Source: Mycobacterium sp. IS-1590
GTDB taxonomy: Bacteria > Actinomycetota > Actinomycetes > Mycobacteriales > Mycobacteriaceae
Length of the DNA: 64,000 nucleotides
NCBI RefSeq assembly: GCF_001500025.1
Contig: NZ_LQIW01000001.1
Coordinates: forward strand, 124,001 to 188,000
Reading direction: 5' to 3'
The notes beneath the pieces were generated by a model. The model was not told the origin of the DNA. It saw only the letters and a program-made list of their open reading frames with translations, and made no database searches. Made by a program: the position numbers and the translations under genes. Shown in pieces: positions 34,226-43,754 of this stretch; within the stretch, counting starts at the first letter, position 1, and each line of letters opens with the position of its first letter.

Positions 34226-34235
34226 CAGTTCACGG

Positions 34236-34269
34236 AAAAGCCTCCGGGTCACGGCCCGGGGGCTTTTTC
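34236..34269 (+). terminator. Intrinsic terminator after rpoC
   Basis: AAAAGCCTCCGGG pairs with CCCGGGGGCTTTTT around a short loop, directly behind the rpoC stop. Stem and T-run are both strong. Confidence 0.88.
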
Positions 34270-34359
34270 GTGCCCCGAGCGGTGCGCCGAACGTGGGTTA
34301 CCCGCACGTCCTGCGCGGGTTGTGCGTGACACGAGCCCACACTCGGCAGTGAGGATCTG

Positions 34360-35355
34360 ATGCTGGCGAACACCGCGTGGTTCCTGTTCGGACTGGGCGC
34401 GTTGATCGTCGGCGCGGAGGTCATGGTCCGCGGTGGCGCGGAAGTCGCTGTGCGACTGGGAATCAGCCCGATCATCATCGGACTGACCATCGTGTCGATC
34501 GGCACCAGCATGCCCGAACTGGCGGTCGGTGTGGTCGCGGCGGGGGAGGGCAGCGGCGCGCTGGCGGTCGGCAACATCGCGGGCACCAATGTGGTCAACG
34601 TCCTGCTCATCCTCGGTCTGAGCGCCGCGCTGGTGCCGTTGACGTTGCAGTCGCGCACCATCCGGTTCGAACTGCCGATCATGGCTGGTGCGGCGCTGCT
34701 GCTGTGGATGCTGGCGGCCGATGGTGTGCTGACGCGTCTGGACGGCGCGATCCTGGTCGGCGGCGCGTTCGTCTACACCGTCGCGGTGATCTGGTCTGCA
34801 CGTCGCGAATCCCACGCTGTCGTCGAGGAATTCGCAGCCGAGCTGGTCGCTGAGTACGCCACCGAAGAGGTGGGCGCGGTGGCCACCAAGGGGCACCGCA
34901 CCTCGATCAACGTCGCGATGACTCTAGGCGGTATCGCCGTCGTCGTGCTGGGAGCCGACTGGCTTGTCGACGGTGCGGTCGGCATGGCCAGACAGTTCGG
35001 GGTGTCCGACGCGCTGATCGGTCTGACCATCGTCGCGATCGGCACCTCGGCGCCGGAGTTGGTGACCACCATCATCTCCACCATCCGCGGCGACCGCGAC
35101 ATCGCGATCGGCAACCTGATCGGCAGCAGCATCTACAACATTCTGCTCATCCTCGGCGTGACCTGTTTGGTGCCGGCTCAGGGGCTGAACCTGCCGTCCA
35201 GCCTGGTGACGATCGATCTGCCGGTCATGGTGGCTGTCGCGTTGCTCTGTATCCCGATCTTCATTTCGGGTCGGCGCGTCACCCGCGTCGAAGGCGCGCT
35301 GATGGTCGCGGCCTATGCGGCGTACCTGATCTTGCTGCTGACCGTCCGGACCTGA
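34360..35355 (+). CDS. Calcium/sodium antiporter (CaCA family)
   Basis: 331 residues with about ten membrane helices and the internal duplication of the cation/calcium exchanger family. The two alpha repeats are IGTSMPELAVGVV with GNIAGTNVVNVLLILGL, and IGTSAPELVTTII with GNLIGSSIYNILLILG. Conserved Glu in each GTSxPEL lines the ion site. The cytosolic loop (residues 145-180) is acidic. Its last 77 bases overlap the convergent membrane-protein gene, so the two transcripts are complementary there. Confidence 0.88.
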   Translation: MLANTAWFLFGLGALIVGAEVMVRGGAEVAVRLGISPIIIGLTIVSIGTSMPELAVGVVAAGEGSGALAVGNIAGTNVVNVLLILGLSAALVPLTLQSRTIRFELPIMAGAALLLWMLAADGVLTRLDGAILVGGAFVYTVAVIWSARRESHAVVEEFAAELVAEYATEEVGAVATKGHRTSINVAMTLGGIAVVVLGADWLVDGAVGMARQFGVSDALIGLTIVAIGTSAPELVTTIISTIRGDRDIAIGNLIGSSIYNILLILGVTCLVPAQGLNLPSSLVTIDLPVMVAVALLCIPIFISGRRVTRVEGALMVAAYAAYLILLLTVRT

Positions 35356-36379
35356 CGGCACGTGTAGGCGGGGCGGGGAGGTTCCGGCTTGCCCGCCGAC
35401 GCCGGCCCAGCCGCCACGGATACTTCTCATGTGGCCACATCTTTTCGATCTCGGCGTTGAACTCCGCCCCCAGCAACACCGCGAAGGCCGTGATGTAAAG
35501 CCACCCGACGACGGCGATCGGCACGGCGAGTTGGCTGTACACGGCGTCGTCACGTGCGCTCACCGACAGATAGGCGCGCAGCCCCGCCGATGCCACCAAC
35601 CACAGCACCATCGCCAACACCGCCCCCGGAATGTCGCGGCGCCAAGGCAGTCGCCAGGGCACACCGAGGTGATACAGCGTGACCAAACCGACCAGGATCA
35701 GCAGCGCGACCCCGGGCCAGAACAGCAGATCCAGTGCGCGCAAGGTGCTTTCGGTCAACGGGTCGGGCGTCACCCACGCCACCAGGTCGGGCCCGAGGAC
35801 GAGCGGCGGCAGAATCGCCACGGCACCGAGGAGTCCGCCCGCGGTCAGCCCCAGCGCCAGCAGCCGTCGTCGCCAGGCAGGCCGGGGCTCGACACCGTAG
35901 GCGATGGTGATTGTCTCCAGGTACCGGTTCACCGCCCGCGAACCCGACCACAGGCTGAGCACGATTCCGATGGAGACCACGCTTCCGCGCGATTGTGTGA
36001 GCCCGGCCTCGACCACGCGACGGTATGACTCGAAGGTCCGCTCGGCAAGGAAGGAGCTGGGCACCTCGAGCAGCAGCCGATGCAGGCGCGCCGTGCCTTC
36101 AGGGCCGAGCGCTTCGGCGATGAAACCGAGCGAGCCGAGCACCGCGATCAGGAGCGACGGCAGCGAGATCAAGGAGAACAGCGCGACCTCGGCCGCCAGA
36201 CCGGGCACGCGGTCTCGAAGCGTGTCGTTGACGGTTCGGACGATCAGCCGGCCCGCCTGCCGCACCGGCCGGGGCGCATGAGACAACATCGAAAAGGCGC
36301 GTCGCTGCAGAGTGGAACGGGCGGAGGCGACCGCGTCGGACAACGACGAGAACGGAGACGGGTCGCTTCCAGATCCCAC
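35279..36379 (-). CDS. YihY/BrkB-family membrane protein
   Basis: 366 residues with six predicted membrane helices. The family pattern is clear: VPGLAAEVALFSLISLPSLL, then LWSGSRAVNRYLETI, then a YLYxxxxAV-like GWLYITAFAVLLGAEFNAE near the end. The basic C-tail (RLGRRRRASRNLP onwards) overlaps the antiporter gene and may be extended relative to homologues. The GTG start has no strong ribosome site. The family's transport role is unproven, and despite the name it is not an RNase. Confidence 0.83.
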   Translation of the reverse strand: MGSGSDPSPFSSLSDAVASARSTLQRRAFSMLSHAPRPVRQAGRLIVRTVNDTLRDRVPGLAAEVALFSLISLPSLLIAVLGSLGFIAEALGPEGTARLHRLLLEVPSSFLAERTFESYRRVVEAGLTQSRGSVVSIGIVLSLWSGSRAVNRYLETITIAYGVEPRPAWRRRLLALGLTAGGLLGAVAILPPLVLGPDLVAWVTPDPLTESTLRALDLLFWPGVALLILVGLVTLYHLGVPWRLPWRRDIPGAVLAMVLWLVASAGLRAYLSVSARDDAVYSQLAVPIAVVGWLYITAFAVLLGAEFNAEIEKMWPHEKYPWRLGRRRRASRNLPAPPTRAVRSGRSAARSGTPHRPRPSARLRRG

Positions 36380-36495
36380 GCTCCGAGCCTAGGCGGCGCC
36401 CTCACGCATGCGGCGAACGCAAGTGGTGCGACCGAGTGCCGTGACCGTGGGCCGGTGCGGTGGCCATGTCGGTGGTCCTGCCTAGACTGGGCGTC

Positions 36496-37251
36496 GTGCT
36501 GATCGGTTCGCACGTCCACGGTGACGACCCCCTGGCCGCCGCGGAGGCAGACGGTGCCGACGTGGTGCAGTTCTTCCTCGGCAATCCGCAGAGCTGGAAG
36601 AAACCCAAACCGCGCGAGGACGCCGATGTGCTCAAGGCTTCGAGCGTCCCGCTGTACGTACATGCGCCGTATCTGATCAACGTCGCATCGGCCAACAACC
36701 GGGTGCGGATCCCGTCGCGCAAGATCCTGCAGGACACCTGTGACGCGGCCTCGGAGATCAACGCGACGGCGGTCATCGTGCACGGTGGTCACGCCGACGA
36801 CAAAGACTGGGAAGCGGGCTTCGAACGCTGGGTCAAGGCGCTGGATTACCTCGAAACCGACGTGCCCGTCTACCTGGAGAACACCGCGGGCGGCGACCAC
36901 GCGATGGCCCGCCACTTCGACGTCATCGCCCGGTTGTGGGACCACATCGGCGACAAGGGCATCGGCTTCTGCCTGGACACCTGCCACGCGTGGGCCGCGG
37001 GGGAGAAGCTGATCGACGCCGTCGACAGGATCAAGGCCATCACCGGGCGCATCGACCTGGTGCACTGCAACGACTCACGCGACGCCGCCGGTTCGGGCGC
37101 CGACCGGCACGCCAACTTCGGCACCGGCCAGATCGATCCTCAGCTGCTGGTCGCGGTGGTGCAGGCCGCCGGCGCACCCGTCATCTGCGAAACCGCAGAC
37201 GAGGGCCGCAAAGACGACATCGCCTTCCTGCGCGAGCACATCACGACCTGA
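36496..37251 (+). CDS. nfo: Endonuclease IV (AP endonuclease)
   Basis: A 251-residue TIM-barrel apurinic endonuclease of base-excision repair (End/Rv0670). Zinc-ligand motifs are visible: [68 protein letters not shown] and CETADEG. GTG 36496 gives the family start VLIGSH; an in-frame ATG 36 bases upstream is not conserved. It is divergent from the BrkB-type gene. Confidence 0.94.
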   Translation: MLIGSHVHGDDPLAAAEADGADVVQFFLGNPQSWKKPKPREDADVLKASSVPLYVHAPYLINVASANNRVRIPSRKILQDTCDAASEINATAVIVHGGHADDKDWEAGFERWVKALDYLETDVPVYLENTAGGDHAMARHFDVIARLWDHIGDKGIGFCLDTCHAWAAGEKLIDAVDRIKAITGRIDLVHCNDSRDAAGSGADRHANFGTGQIDPQLLVAVVQAAGAPVICETADEGRKDDIAFLREHITT

Positions 37252-37306
37252 TAACCGAACCGCAGTCGAACGCTCGGCACCTTTCGGGTGAACTAGATTC
37301 AACTAA

Positions 37307-38542
37307 GTGTCTGCGGTCGACGAGTCGTCACAAGAGTCGCAGCGCGCCCCCGAGGCAGGCCGGCCCCAGAGGCGGGAACGCCGGCTGAAGTACGTGCGCC
37401 GGACCGCCGTCGCGATATGGGCTGCGGTCATCGTGTTTCGCACGGTCACCGAAGGTTTTGCGTTCAACCGTGAGCTCGTGCTGCTCTACATCGCCACCGG
37501 TCTGCTGGCCGCGAGCATCGGCCAGGTCCGCCGGATGCTCTACGTCATCCGCGATTGGCTTCCGTTCGCGTTGATACTGATCGCCTACGACCTGAGCCGT
37601 GGCGCCGCCGACATGATCGGGCGCCCGACGCTGTGGGAGTGGCCCGTCGAGGCCGATCGTTGGCTCTTCTTCGGTACCGTGCCGACCGTATGGCTTCAGG
37701 AGCAGCTCAAACAGGGCCATCCGCCGTGGTGGGAAGTGGTCCTCAGCTGCGTTTACATGTCGTTTTTCATCTTGCCGTACGTGGTGGCCGCGGTGCTGTG
37801 GCTGCGTGACCGCGCGGAGTGGAAGGCGTTCGTGCGGCTGTTCGTCGGCTTGAACTTCACGGGCTTGGTCATCTACGCCCTGGTGCCGGCCGCGCCGCCG
37901 TGGGCCGCGGCTCGCTGCACCCCGGACGACGTCGAAGGTGGACCGGCCTACGCGCGCTGCATGTTCCGCTCGGCGCGCGGAGTACCCGACGGCGGTGTGC
38001 TCGGGGCGATGCAGTCCAGCCAGGATGGGGCGAACCCGTGGATCGAGCGAATCGTCGGCCGCGGCTGGGGCAACCTGAACATGCACACCGCCAGCGCACT
38101 GCTCGATGCGGGTCAGGCCAGTGTCAACCTGGTGGCGGCGATACCGTCCCTGCACGCCGGCATGACCGCGGCGATCGCGGCCTTTCTGTGGCATCGCGTG
38201 CACAAAGCGTGGCGTCCACCGCTCGTGGCCTATGTGCTCCTGATGGCCTTCACGCTCGTGTACACCGCCGAGCACTACGTCATCGACATCCTGCTCGGCT
38301 GGGCCCTGGCGGCCGCGGTCATCGTCGTTCTCCACCGCTACGAGAGTTGGCGACGCGCGAGGGCGTCGCGCTCGGCGGACCGCTCGGGCGAGATGGTTCC
38401 GCTCTACGACCGGCGTGACGATCCCGCGGTGGCGGCCGAGCCGAATCCGACGGTTGAATCCCAGCCTGTCGCCGAGCCGGAACCCGTTGACGAACACGAG
38501 CCGCGCCGGCGGGACGTCGTCGCCGAAGTCGACAGCCGCTGA
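37307..38542 (+). CDS. PAP2-family membrane phosphatase
   Basis: 411 residues: basic N-terminus, then six or seven membrane helices. The PAP2 signature is IPSLHAGMTAAIAAF followed by AEHYVIDILLGWALAAA, with the catalytic His residues. Residues 340-411 form an acidic/proline-rich cytosolic tail. This resembles the inositol-phosphotransferase (AUR1-like) branch that moves phospho-alcohols between lipids, but substrate assignment is inference. It occupies the slot of lpqP in M. tuberculosis. Confidence 0.83.
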   Translation: MSAVDESSQESQRAPEAGRPQRRERRLKYVRRTAVAIWAAVIVFRTVTEGFAFNRELVLLYIATGLLAASIGQVRRMLYVIRDWLPFALILIAYDLSRGAADMIGRPTLWEWPVEADRWLFFGTVPTVWLQEQLKQGHPPWWEVVLSCVYMSFFILPYVVAAVLWLRDRAEWKAFVRLFVGLNFTGLVIYALVPAAPPWAAARCTPDDVEGGPAYARCMFRSARGVPDGGVLGAMQSSQDGANPWIERIVGRGWGNLNMHTASALLDAGQASVNLVAAIPSLHAGMTAAIAAFLWHRVHKAWRPPLVAYVLLMAFTLVYTAEHYVIDILLGWALAAAVIVVLHRYESWRRARASRSADRSGEMVPLYDRRDDPAVAAEPNPTVESQPVAEPEPVDEHEPRRRDVVAEVDSR

Positions 38543-38605
38543 CCCCTTCCGCGGCTGTTGTTACGACTATTGTGCAGCTGTTCGTGAAAGTGTAATAGTG
38601 GTCTC

Positions 38606-40261
38606 ATGGCCGATACGCATGTCGTCACCAACCAGGTCCCGCCGCTGGAGGGCTACAACCCGGCGACGTCACCGGTACTCACCGAGGCGCTGATCCGCGA
38701 GGGCGGTGAATGGGGCCTCGACGAGGTCACCGAGCTGGGCGCGCTGTCGGGCTCGCGGCAGGCGCAGCGGTGGGGCGAGCTGGCCGACCGCAACCAGCCG
38801 ATTCTGCGCACTCACGACCGCTACGGCCACCGCGTCGACGAGGTCGAGTACGACCCCGCCTACCACTCGCTGATGACCGTGGCCATCAAGCACGGTCTGC
38901 ACGCCGCGCCGTGGGCTGACGACCGGCCCGGCGCCCACGTCGTGCGCGCCGCCAAGACCTCGGTGTGGACGCCCGAACCCGGTCACATCTGCCCGATCTC
39001 GATGACCTACGCCGTGGTGCCGGCGCTGCGGCACAACCCCGACCTGGCGGCGGTGTACGAGCCGCTGCTGGTCAGCCGCGAGTACGACCCCGAGCTGAAG
39101 GCGCCCACCACCAAGGCCGGCATCACCGCGGGCATGTCGATGACCGAGAAGCAGGGCGGCTCCGATGTGCGCGCGGGCACCACCGAGGCGACCCCCAACG
39201 GCGACGGCAGTTACTCACTGCGCGGGCACAAATGGTTCACCTCGGCGCCGATGTGCGACATCTTCCTGGTGCTCGCGCAGGCGCCCGGCGGCCTCTCGTG
39301 TTTCCTGCTGCCGCGGGTCCTGCCCGACGGCAGCCGCAACCGGATGTTCCTGCAGCGGCTGAAAGACAAGCTCGGCAACCACGCCAACGCGTCTTCCGAG
39401 GTGGAATACGACGGCGCTGTCGCGTGGCTCGTCGGCGAAGAGGGCCGCGGCGTGCCGACCATCATCGAGATGGTCAACCTGACGCGTCTGGACTGCACCC
39501 TCGGCAGCGCGACCAGCATGCGCAACGGGCTGGCCCGCGCGATCCATCACACGCAGCACCGAAAGGCGTTCGGCGAGTATCTGATCGACCAGCCGCTGAT
39601 GCGCAACGTGTTGGCCGACCTCGCGGTCGAGGCCGAGGCGGCCACGATCCTCGCGATGCGCATGGCCGGCGCGACAGATGCGGCGGTGCGCGGCGACACC
39701 CGCGAAACCCTGCTGCGGCGTATCGGGCTGGCGGCCGGAAAGTACTGGGTGTGCAAACGCGCCACCCCGCACGCGGCCGAGGCCATGGAGTGCCTTGGCG
39801 GCAATGGCTATGTCGAGGAGTCGGGCATGCCGCGGCTGTACCGGGAAGCACCGCTGATGGGCATCTGGGAGGGTTCGGGCAACATCAGCGCGTTGGATAC
39901 GTTGCGGGCCATGGCAACTCGCCCGGAGTGCGTCGACGTGCTGTTCGACGAACTCGGTCGGACCGCGGGTGCGGACACGCGACTCGATACCCACGTCGAG
40001 GCCTTGCGACCGGCCCTGGGTGACCTCGAAACCATCCAGTACCGCGCCCGCAAGGTCGCCGAGGACATCAGCCTTGCCCTGCAGGGATCGCTGTTGGTAC
40101 GCCACGGCCATCCCGCCGTCGCGGAGGCGTTCTTGGCCACCCGGATGGGTGGCTCCTGGGGTGGCGCGTTCGGAACCCTGCCCACCGGACTCGATCTCGC
40201 GCCGATCATCGAACGCGCATTGGTCAAGGCTCCGGACGCGGGCAGGACCGACAACGGATGA
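38606..40261 (+). CDS. fadE8: Acyl-CoA dehydrogenase FadE8 (AidB-like)
   Basis: A 551-residue flavoprotein of the AidB/FadE8 subgroup. FAD and substrate regions are visible: MSMTEKQGGSDVRAGTT, HKWFTSAPMCD, HNANASSEVEY-type contact, LDCTLGSATSMRNGLARAIH, and AMECLGGNGYVEESGMPRLY, followed by MGIWEGSGNI. The C-terminal 130 residues are the extra AidB-type helical domain. It overlaps echA4 by four bases, and the four-gene set is probably one fatty-acid or aromatic-acid degradation operon. Confidence 0.92.
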   Translation: MADTHVVTNQVPPLEGYNPATSPVLTEALIREGGEWGLDEVTELGALSGSRQAQRWGELADRNQPILRTHDRYGHRVDEVEYDPAYHSLMTVAIKHGLHAAPWADDRPGAHVVRAAKTSVWTPEPGHICPISMTYAVVPALRHNPDLAAVYEPLLVSREYDPELKAPTTKAGITAGMSMTEKQGGSDVRAGTTEATPNGDGSYSLRGHKWFTSAPMCDIFLVLAQAPGGLSCFLLPRVLPDGSRNRMFLQRLKDKLGNHANASSEVEYDGAVAWLVGEEGRGVPTIIEMVNLTRLDCTLGSATSMRNGLARAIHHTQHRKAFGEYLIDQPLMRNVLADLAVEAEAATILAMRMAGATDAAVRGDTRETLLRRIGLAAGKYWVCKRATPHAAEAMECLGGNGYVEESGMPRLYREAPLMGIWEGSGNISALDTLRAMATRPECVDVLFDELGRTAGADTRLDTHVEALRPALGDLETIQYRARKVAEDISLALQGSLLVRHGHPAVAEAFLATRMGGSWGGAFGTLPTGLDLAPIIERALVKAPDAGRTDNG

Positions 40262-41196
40262 CCCACGCGATCAGGCCGGTGGACTTCGACAACCTCAAAA
40301 CGATGACCTACGAGGTCACCGGCCGGGTAGCCCGCATCACGTTCAACCGACCGGAGAAGGGCAACGCCATCGTCGCGGACACGCCGCTGGAATTGTCCGC
40401 GCTCGTCGAACGCGCCGACCTCGACCCGAACGTTCACGTGATCCTGGTTTCCGGTCGGGGCGAAGGGTTCTGCGCCGGATTCGATCTGTCCGCCTACGCC
40501 GAGGGGTCGTCATCGGCCGGTGGCGGCAGCCCCTATCGCGACACTGTGCTGTCGGGCAGGACGCAGGCTGTCAACCACCTGCCGAATCAACCATGGGATC
40601 CGATGATCGACTACCAGATGATGAGCCGGTTCGTCCGCGGCTTCTCCAGCCTGATGCACTGCGACAAGCCGACAGTGGTGAAGATCCACGGCTACTGCGT
40701 GGCCGGCGGCACCGACATCGCGCTGCACGCCGATCAGGTGATCGCCGCCTCGGACGCCAAGATCGGCTACCCGCCTACCCGCGTGTGGGGTGTCCCCGCG
40801 GCCGGGATGTGGGCGCATCGCCTCGGCGACCAGCGCGCCAAACGCCTTCTGCTCACCGGGGATTCGATCACCGGAGCGCAGGCCGCCGAGTGGGGGCTGG
40901 CGGTCGAGGCGCCGTCCCCCGAGGACCTGGACGCACGCACCGAACGGTTGGTGGAACGAATAGCCTGCGTGCCGATCAACCAGCTGATCATGGTCAAGCT
41001 GGCGATGAACTCCGCTCTCTATTCCCAGGGGACGGCCAACAGCGCAATGGTGTCGACCGTGTTCGACGGCATCGCCCGCCACACCCCGGAAGGGCACGAG
41101 TTCGTCGCGCAGTCGCGCGAACACGGATTCCGCGAAGCCGTCCGACAGCGTGACGAGCCGTTCGGCGACCACGGCCGCAGGGCGTCCGACGTCTGA
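40258..41196 (+). CDS. echA4: Enoyl-CoA hydratase EchA4
   Basis: 312 residues of the crotonase fold, longer than the usual 260. CoA-binding FNRPEKGNA, the oxyanion-hole segment GRGEGFCAGFDLSAYAEG, and GYCVAGGTDIALHADQ are intact. Extra residues 85-115 form an insertion before the second oxyanion segment. The usual catalytic Glu pair is not both obvious, so hydratase or isomerase activity is not certain. The start overlaps the fadE8 stop (ATGA). Confidence 0.9.
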   Translation: MTHAIRPVDFDNLKTMTYEVTGRVARITFNRPEKGNAIVADTPLELSALVERADLDPNVHVILVSGRGEGFCAGFDLSAYAEGSSSAGGGSPYRDTVLSGRTQAVNHLPNQPWDPMIDYQMMSRFVRGFSSLMHCDKPTVVKIHGYCVAGGTDIALHADQVIAASDAKIGYPPTRVWGVPAAGMWAHRLGDQRAKRLLLTGDSITGAQAAEWGLAVEAPSPEDLDARTERLVERIACVPINQLIMVKLAMNSALYSQGTANSAMVSTVFDGIARHTPEGHEFVAQSREHGFREAVRQRDEPFGDHGRRASDV

Positions 41197-41954
41197 TGCC
41201 GAAGTCACTCTCGCGGATGACGGCCCGCTCCGTGGTGCTCAGTGTTCTGCTCGGGGCGCACCCGGCGTGGGCCACCGCGAGTGAACTGATCAAGCTCACA
41301 GCGGATTTCGGCCTCAGGGAGTCGACGGTGCGGGTCGCGTTGACGCGGATGGTCGGCGCGGGTGACCTGGTTCGTTCCGAGGACGGCTACCGGTTGTCCG
41401 ACCGCCTGCTGGCCCGGCAGCGGCGGCAGGACGACGCCATCAACCCCCGGCTGCGGCCGTGGCGGGGCGACTGGACCACGGTGGTGATCACCAGCGTCGG
41501 GTCCGATCCCCGCTCGAGGGCTGGGCTGCGAAGCACTCTGCAGGACAGCCGATTCGCCGAACTGCGCGAAGGGCTGTGGCTGCGACCGGACAACCTGGAC
41601 ACGGCGTTGCCGCCCGAGGTGATGCGGCGGGTGAGGGTGTTGATCTCCCGTGACGAAGCACCCGCCGAGTTGGTCTCGCTGCTGTGGGACCTGCCGGCGT
41701 GGGCGCGCGAGGGTCAGTTGCTGCTCGACGAAATCAACTCGGCGCCAGACGTTCCCGACCGGTTCATCGCAGCGGCCGCCATCGTGCGCCACCTGCTCAC
41801 CGATCCGGTGTTGCCGGAGGAACTGCTGCCCGACGGCTGGCCGGGCGCCGCGCTGCGCCAGGCCTACAACGACTTCGCCGCGCAGTTGTCTGCGCGGCGC
41901 GACAGCACCGGATTGTCGCTCACGCGACGTGACCAACTGACGGAGGCGAGATGA
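41196..41954 (+). CDS. PaaX-like transcriptional regulator
   Basis: A 252-residue regulator like Rv0674. The N-terminal winged helix is SVVLSVLLGAHPAWATASEL and FGLRESTVRVALTRMVGAGD, matching the PaaX repressor. PaaX proteins bind phenylacetyl-CoA or related acyl-CoA thioesters. It is sandwiched within the fatty-acid operon, sharing one base with the echA4 stop and four with the echA5 start, which points to control of its own operon. Confidence 0.86.
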   Translation: MPKSLSRMTARSVVLSVLLGAHPAWATASELIKLTADFGLRESTVRVALTRMVGAGDLVRSEDGYRLSDRLLARQRRQDDAINPRLRPWRGDWTTVVITSVGSDPRSRAGLRSTLQDSRFAELREGLWLRPDNLDTALPPEVMRRVRVLISRDEAPAELVSLLWDLPAWAREGQLLLDEINSAPDVPDRFIAAAAIVRHLLTDPVLPEELLPDGWPGAALRQAYNDFAAQLSARRDSTGLSLTRRDQLTEAR

Positions 41955-42715
41955 CGGGTGGAGTGCGGGTCGAGAAGAACGGCCCCGTGACGACGGTGAT
42001 CATGAATCGTCCGGAGGCGCGCAACGCCGTGAACGGCCCGGCCGCCGCCGGGTTGTACGCCGCTTTCGACCAGTTCGACAAGGACGACTCGGCCGCGGTC
42101 GCGGTGTTGTGGGGCGACAACGGGACATTCTGTGCCGGAGCCGATTTGAAGGCATTCGGGACTCCCGATGCCAACCCGGTGCACCGCACAGGTCCCGGCC
42201 CGATGGGGCCCAGCCGAATGGTGTTGTCCAAACCGGTGATCGCGGCGATCAGCGGCTACGCCGTGGCCGGCGGTCTGGAACTGGCGTTGTGGTGCGATCT
42301 GCGCGTCGTCGAGGAGGACGCGGTCATGGGGGTGTTCTGCCGGCGTTGGGGTGTCCCGCTGATCGATGGGGGGACCGTCCGGTTGCCGCGGTTGATCGGG
42401 CACAGCCGGGCGATGGATCTCATCCTCACCGGTCGCGCCGTCGACGCCGCCGAGGCCCTGGCGATGGGTTTGGCCAACCGCGTGGTGCCCAACGGGGAAG
42501 CGCGCCGGCGGGCCGAGGAACTCGCCGCCGAACTGGCCCAGCTGCCTCAGAAATGCATGCGTGCCGACCGTCTGTCGGCTCTGAACCAGTGGGGCCGCTC
42601 GGAGCCCGAGGCAATGGACTTCGAGTTCGGCAGCATGTCGCGCGTCGCCGCCGAATCCCTCGAAGGGGCAGCCCGTTTCGCGGCCGGCGCGGGCAGGCAC
42701 GGCGCCAACGCCTAG
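41951..42715 (+). CDS. echA5: Enoyl-CoA hydratase/isomerase EchA5
   Basis: 254 residues of the crotonase fold. MNRPEARNAVN binds CoA, GDNGTFCAGADLKAFG and GYAVAGGLELALWCDL form the oxyanion hole, and RWGVPLIDGGTVRLPRLIG carries the region of the second catalytic acid. It is the last gene of the fadE8 operon, and a palindromic repeat follows before the convergent DUF3060 gene. Overlaps the paaX-like gene by ATGA. Confidence 0.9.
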   Translation: MTGGVRVEKNGPVTTVIMNRPEARNAVNGPAAAGLYAAFDQFDKDDSAAVAVLWGDNGTFCAGADLKAFGTPDANPVHRTGPGPMGPSRMVLSKPVIAAISGYAVAGGLELALWCDLRVVEEDAVMGVFCRRWGVPLIDGGTVRLPRLIGHSRAMDLILTGRAVDAAEALAMGLANRVVPNGEARRRAEELAAELAQLPQKCMRADRLSALNQWGRSEPEAMDFEFGSMSRVAAESLEGAARFAAGAGRHGANA

Positions 42716-42720
42716 CGACA

Positions 42721-42808
42721 GTGTGCGGACGCTGACCCGCCGCGAGGGACCGCGGAATGTCGGGAAACCGCGGCGTGTTCAAGGGCAAACACGGACGCTC
42801 GCGGCAGT
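42721..42808. repeat. Intergenic palindromic repeat, copy 2
   Basis: GCCGCGAG (42739-42746) and CTCGCGGC (42798-42805) are perfect complements, with CCGCGG-type inner symmetry. The core 42758-42778 matches copy 1 at 19 of 21 bases. It fills the gap between the convergent echA5 and DUF3060 genes and could also terminate transcription in both directions. Confidence 0.65.
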
Positions 42809-42823
42809 TAGGGGAAGGGGTTT

Positions 42824-43237
42824 TCAGCCCCTGCTGATCTTGTTGTTGTTGCCGGTGTCGTTGATCTTCGGATCGCCGTCTCTGTACGTCACCGTGTTGT
42901 TGAGGCCGACGACGCTGATTTCCTTGTCGACCCGCTCGAAGGTGACCTTGTTGTCGGCGCCGCCGATGTTCACGTTCGCACAGGTGCCCTTCACCGTGAG
43001 GGTGTTGTTCGACCCGCCGATGTTCAGCGATTTGCCGTCGGCGCAGTCGATGTCGGCGGTCGTGCCGAACGAGCCGTAGTTGATCGTGTTGCCAACCTCG
43101 ACCTGGGCGCCGGAGCTGCCCGCCGTCGCGGTGGGGGTGTTGGTGTCCGAGCTTTCGGATCCGCAGCCCGCGATCAGAAACGCCGCCGCGATGACACCGA
43201 TGAGGGGATGGGCGATGGATGTGGCGCGCATGGTCAT
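42824..43237 (-). CDS. DUF3060 lipoprotein
   Basis: 137 residues. The signal peptide ends in the lipobox LIAGCG, so Cys is acylated and the protein is membrane-anchored outside the cytoplasm. A Ser/Thr-rich linker leads to a DUF3060 domain with repeated short strands, such as IGGSNNTLTVKGTCANVNIG and VVGLNNTVTYRDGDPKI, consistent with a small parallel beta solenoid. It overlaps the upstream DUF3060 gene by ATGA. Position suggests the Rv0679c/Rv0680c pair of M. tuberculosis, from memory. Confidence 0.8.
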   Translation of the reverse strand: MTMRATSIAHPLIGVIAAAFLIAGCGSESSDTNTPTATAGSSGAQVEVGNTINYGSFGTTADIDCADGKSLNIGGSNNTLTVKGTCANVNIGGADNKVTFERVDKEISVVGLNNTVTYRDGDPKINDTGNNNKISRG

Positions 43238-43668
43238 GCGGGTACCCGGTTGATGCGGTTGGTCATCCCCAGTTCCCGTCCGCGGTCCAAGACGATCGGA
43301 TTTCCGTTCTTGTACAACACGGTCTGGTCCCAGCCGTACACCGTGATGTCGTTGATCACGTTGTCGGCGACCACGACGTTGCCGTTGCCCTGCATCGTGA
43401 CCGCCCAGCAGGTTCCCAACGTGGTGATCTGGTTGTTCGCGCCGTTGACGAGCAGCGTGGAGTTGGCGCAGTCGATGGTCTCGACGACACCGATACCCGT
43501 GATGGTGGTGTCGGTTCCCTGATGGCGGCCGACGACACTGTTATCGGCGCACTCCCGCGCCAGCGGGTTGCAGACCACCGGTTGTGCCTGCGCCACGGGG
43601 GCCGTCAGGATCAGCGGGAACACCACGGCCGACGCCGCCAGTGACCGGCTCACAGCTGTCCACATCAT
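43234..43668 (-). CDS. Secreted DUF3060 protein
   Basis: 144 residues with a cleavable signal (AASAVVFPLILTAPVAQAQP). The mature part has four Cys residues and DUF3060 strands: INGANNQITTLGTCW-like VNGANNQITTLGTCWAVTMQ and VADNVINDITVYGWDQTVLY. Unlike its coupled partner it lacks a lipobox, so one is anchored and one probably free. Divergent from the DUF3558 lipoprotein pair, with an 86-base gap. Confidence 0.8.
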   Translation of the reverse strand: MMWTAVSRSLAASAVVFPLILTAPVAQAQPVVCNPLARECADNSVVGRHQGTDTTITGIGVVETIDCANSTLLVNGANNQITTLGTCWAVTMQGNGNVVVADNVINDITVYGWDQTVLYKNGNPIVLDRGRELGMTNRINRVPA

Positions 43669-43754
43669 TGACGAAGCGTACGACGCGGGCGACGAGATCC
43701 ACAGACGTTCACCCGAGTCGCTATTAACGGTCGCGCTGGGTAGCGTGAGCGGCG

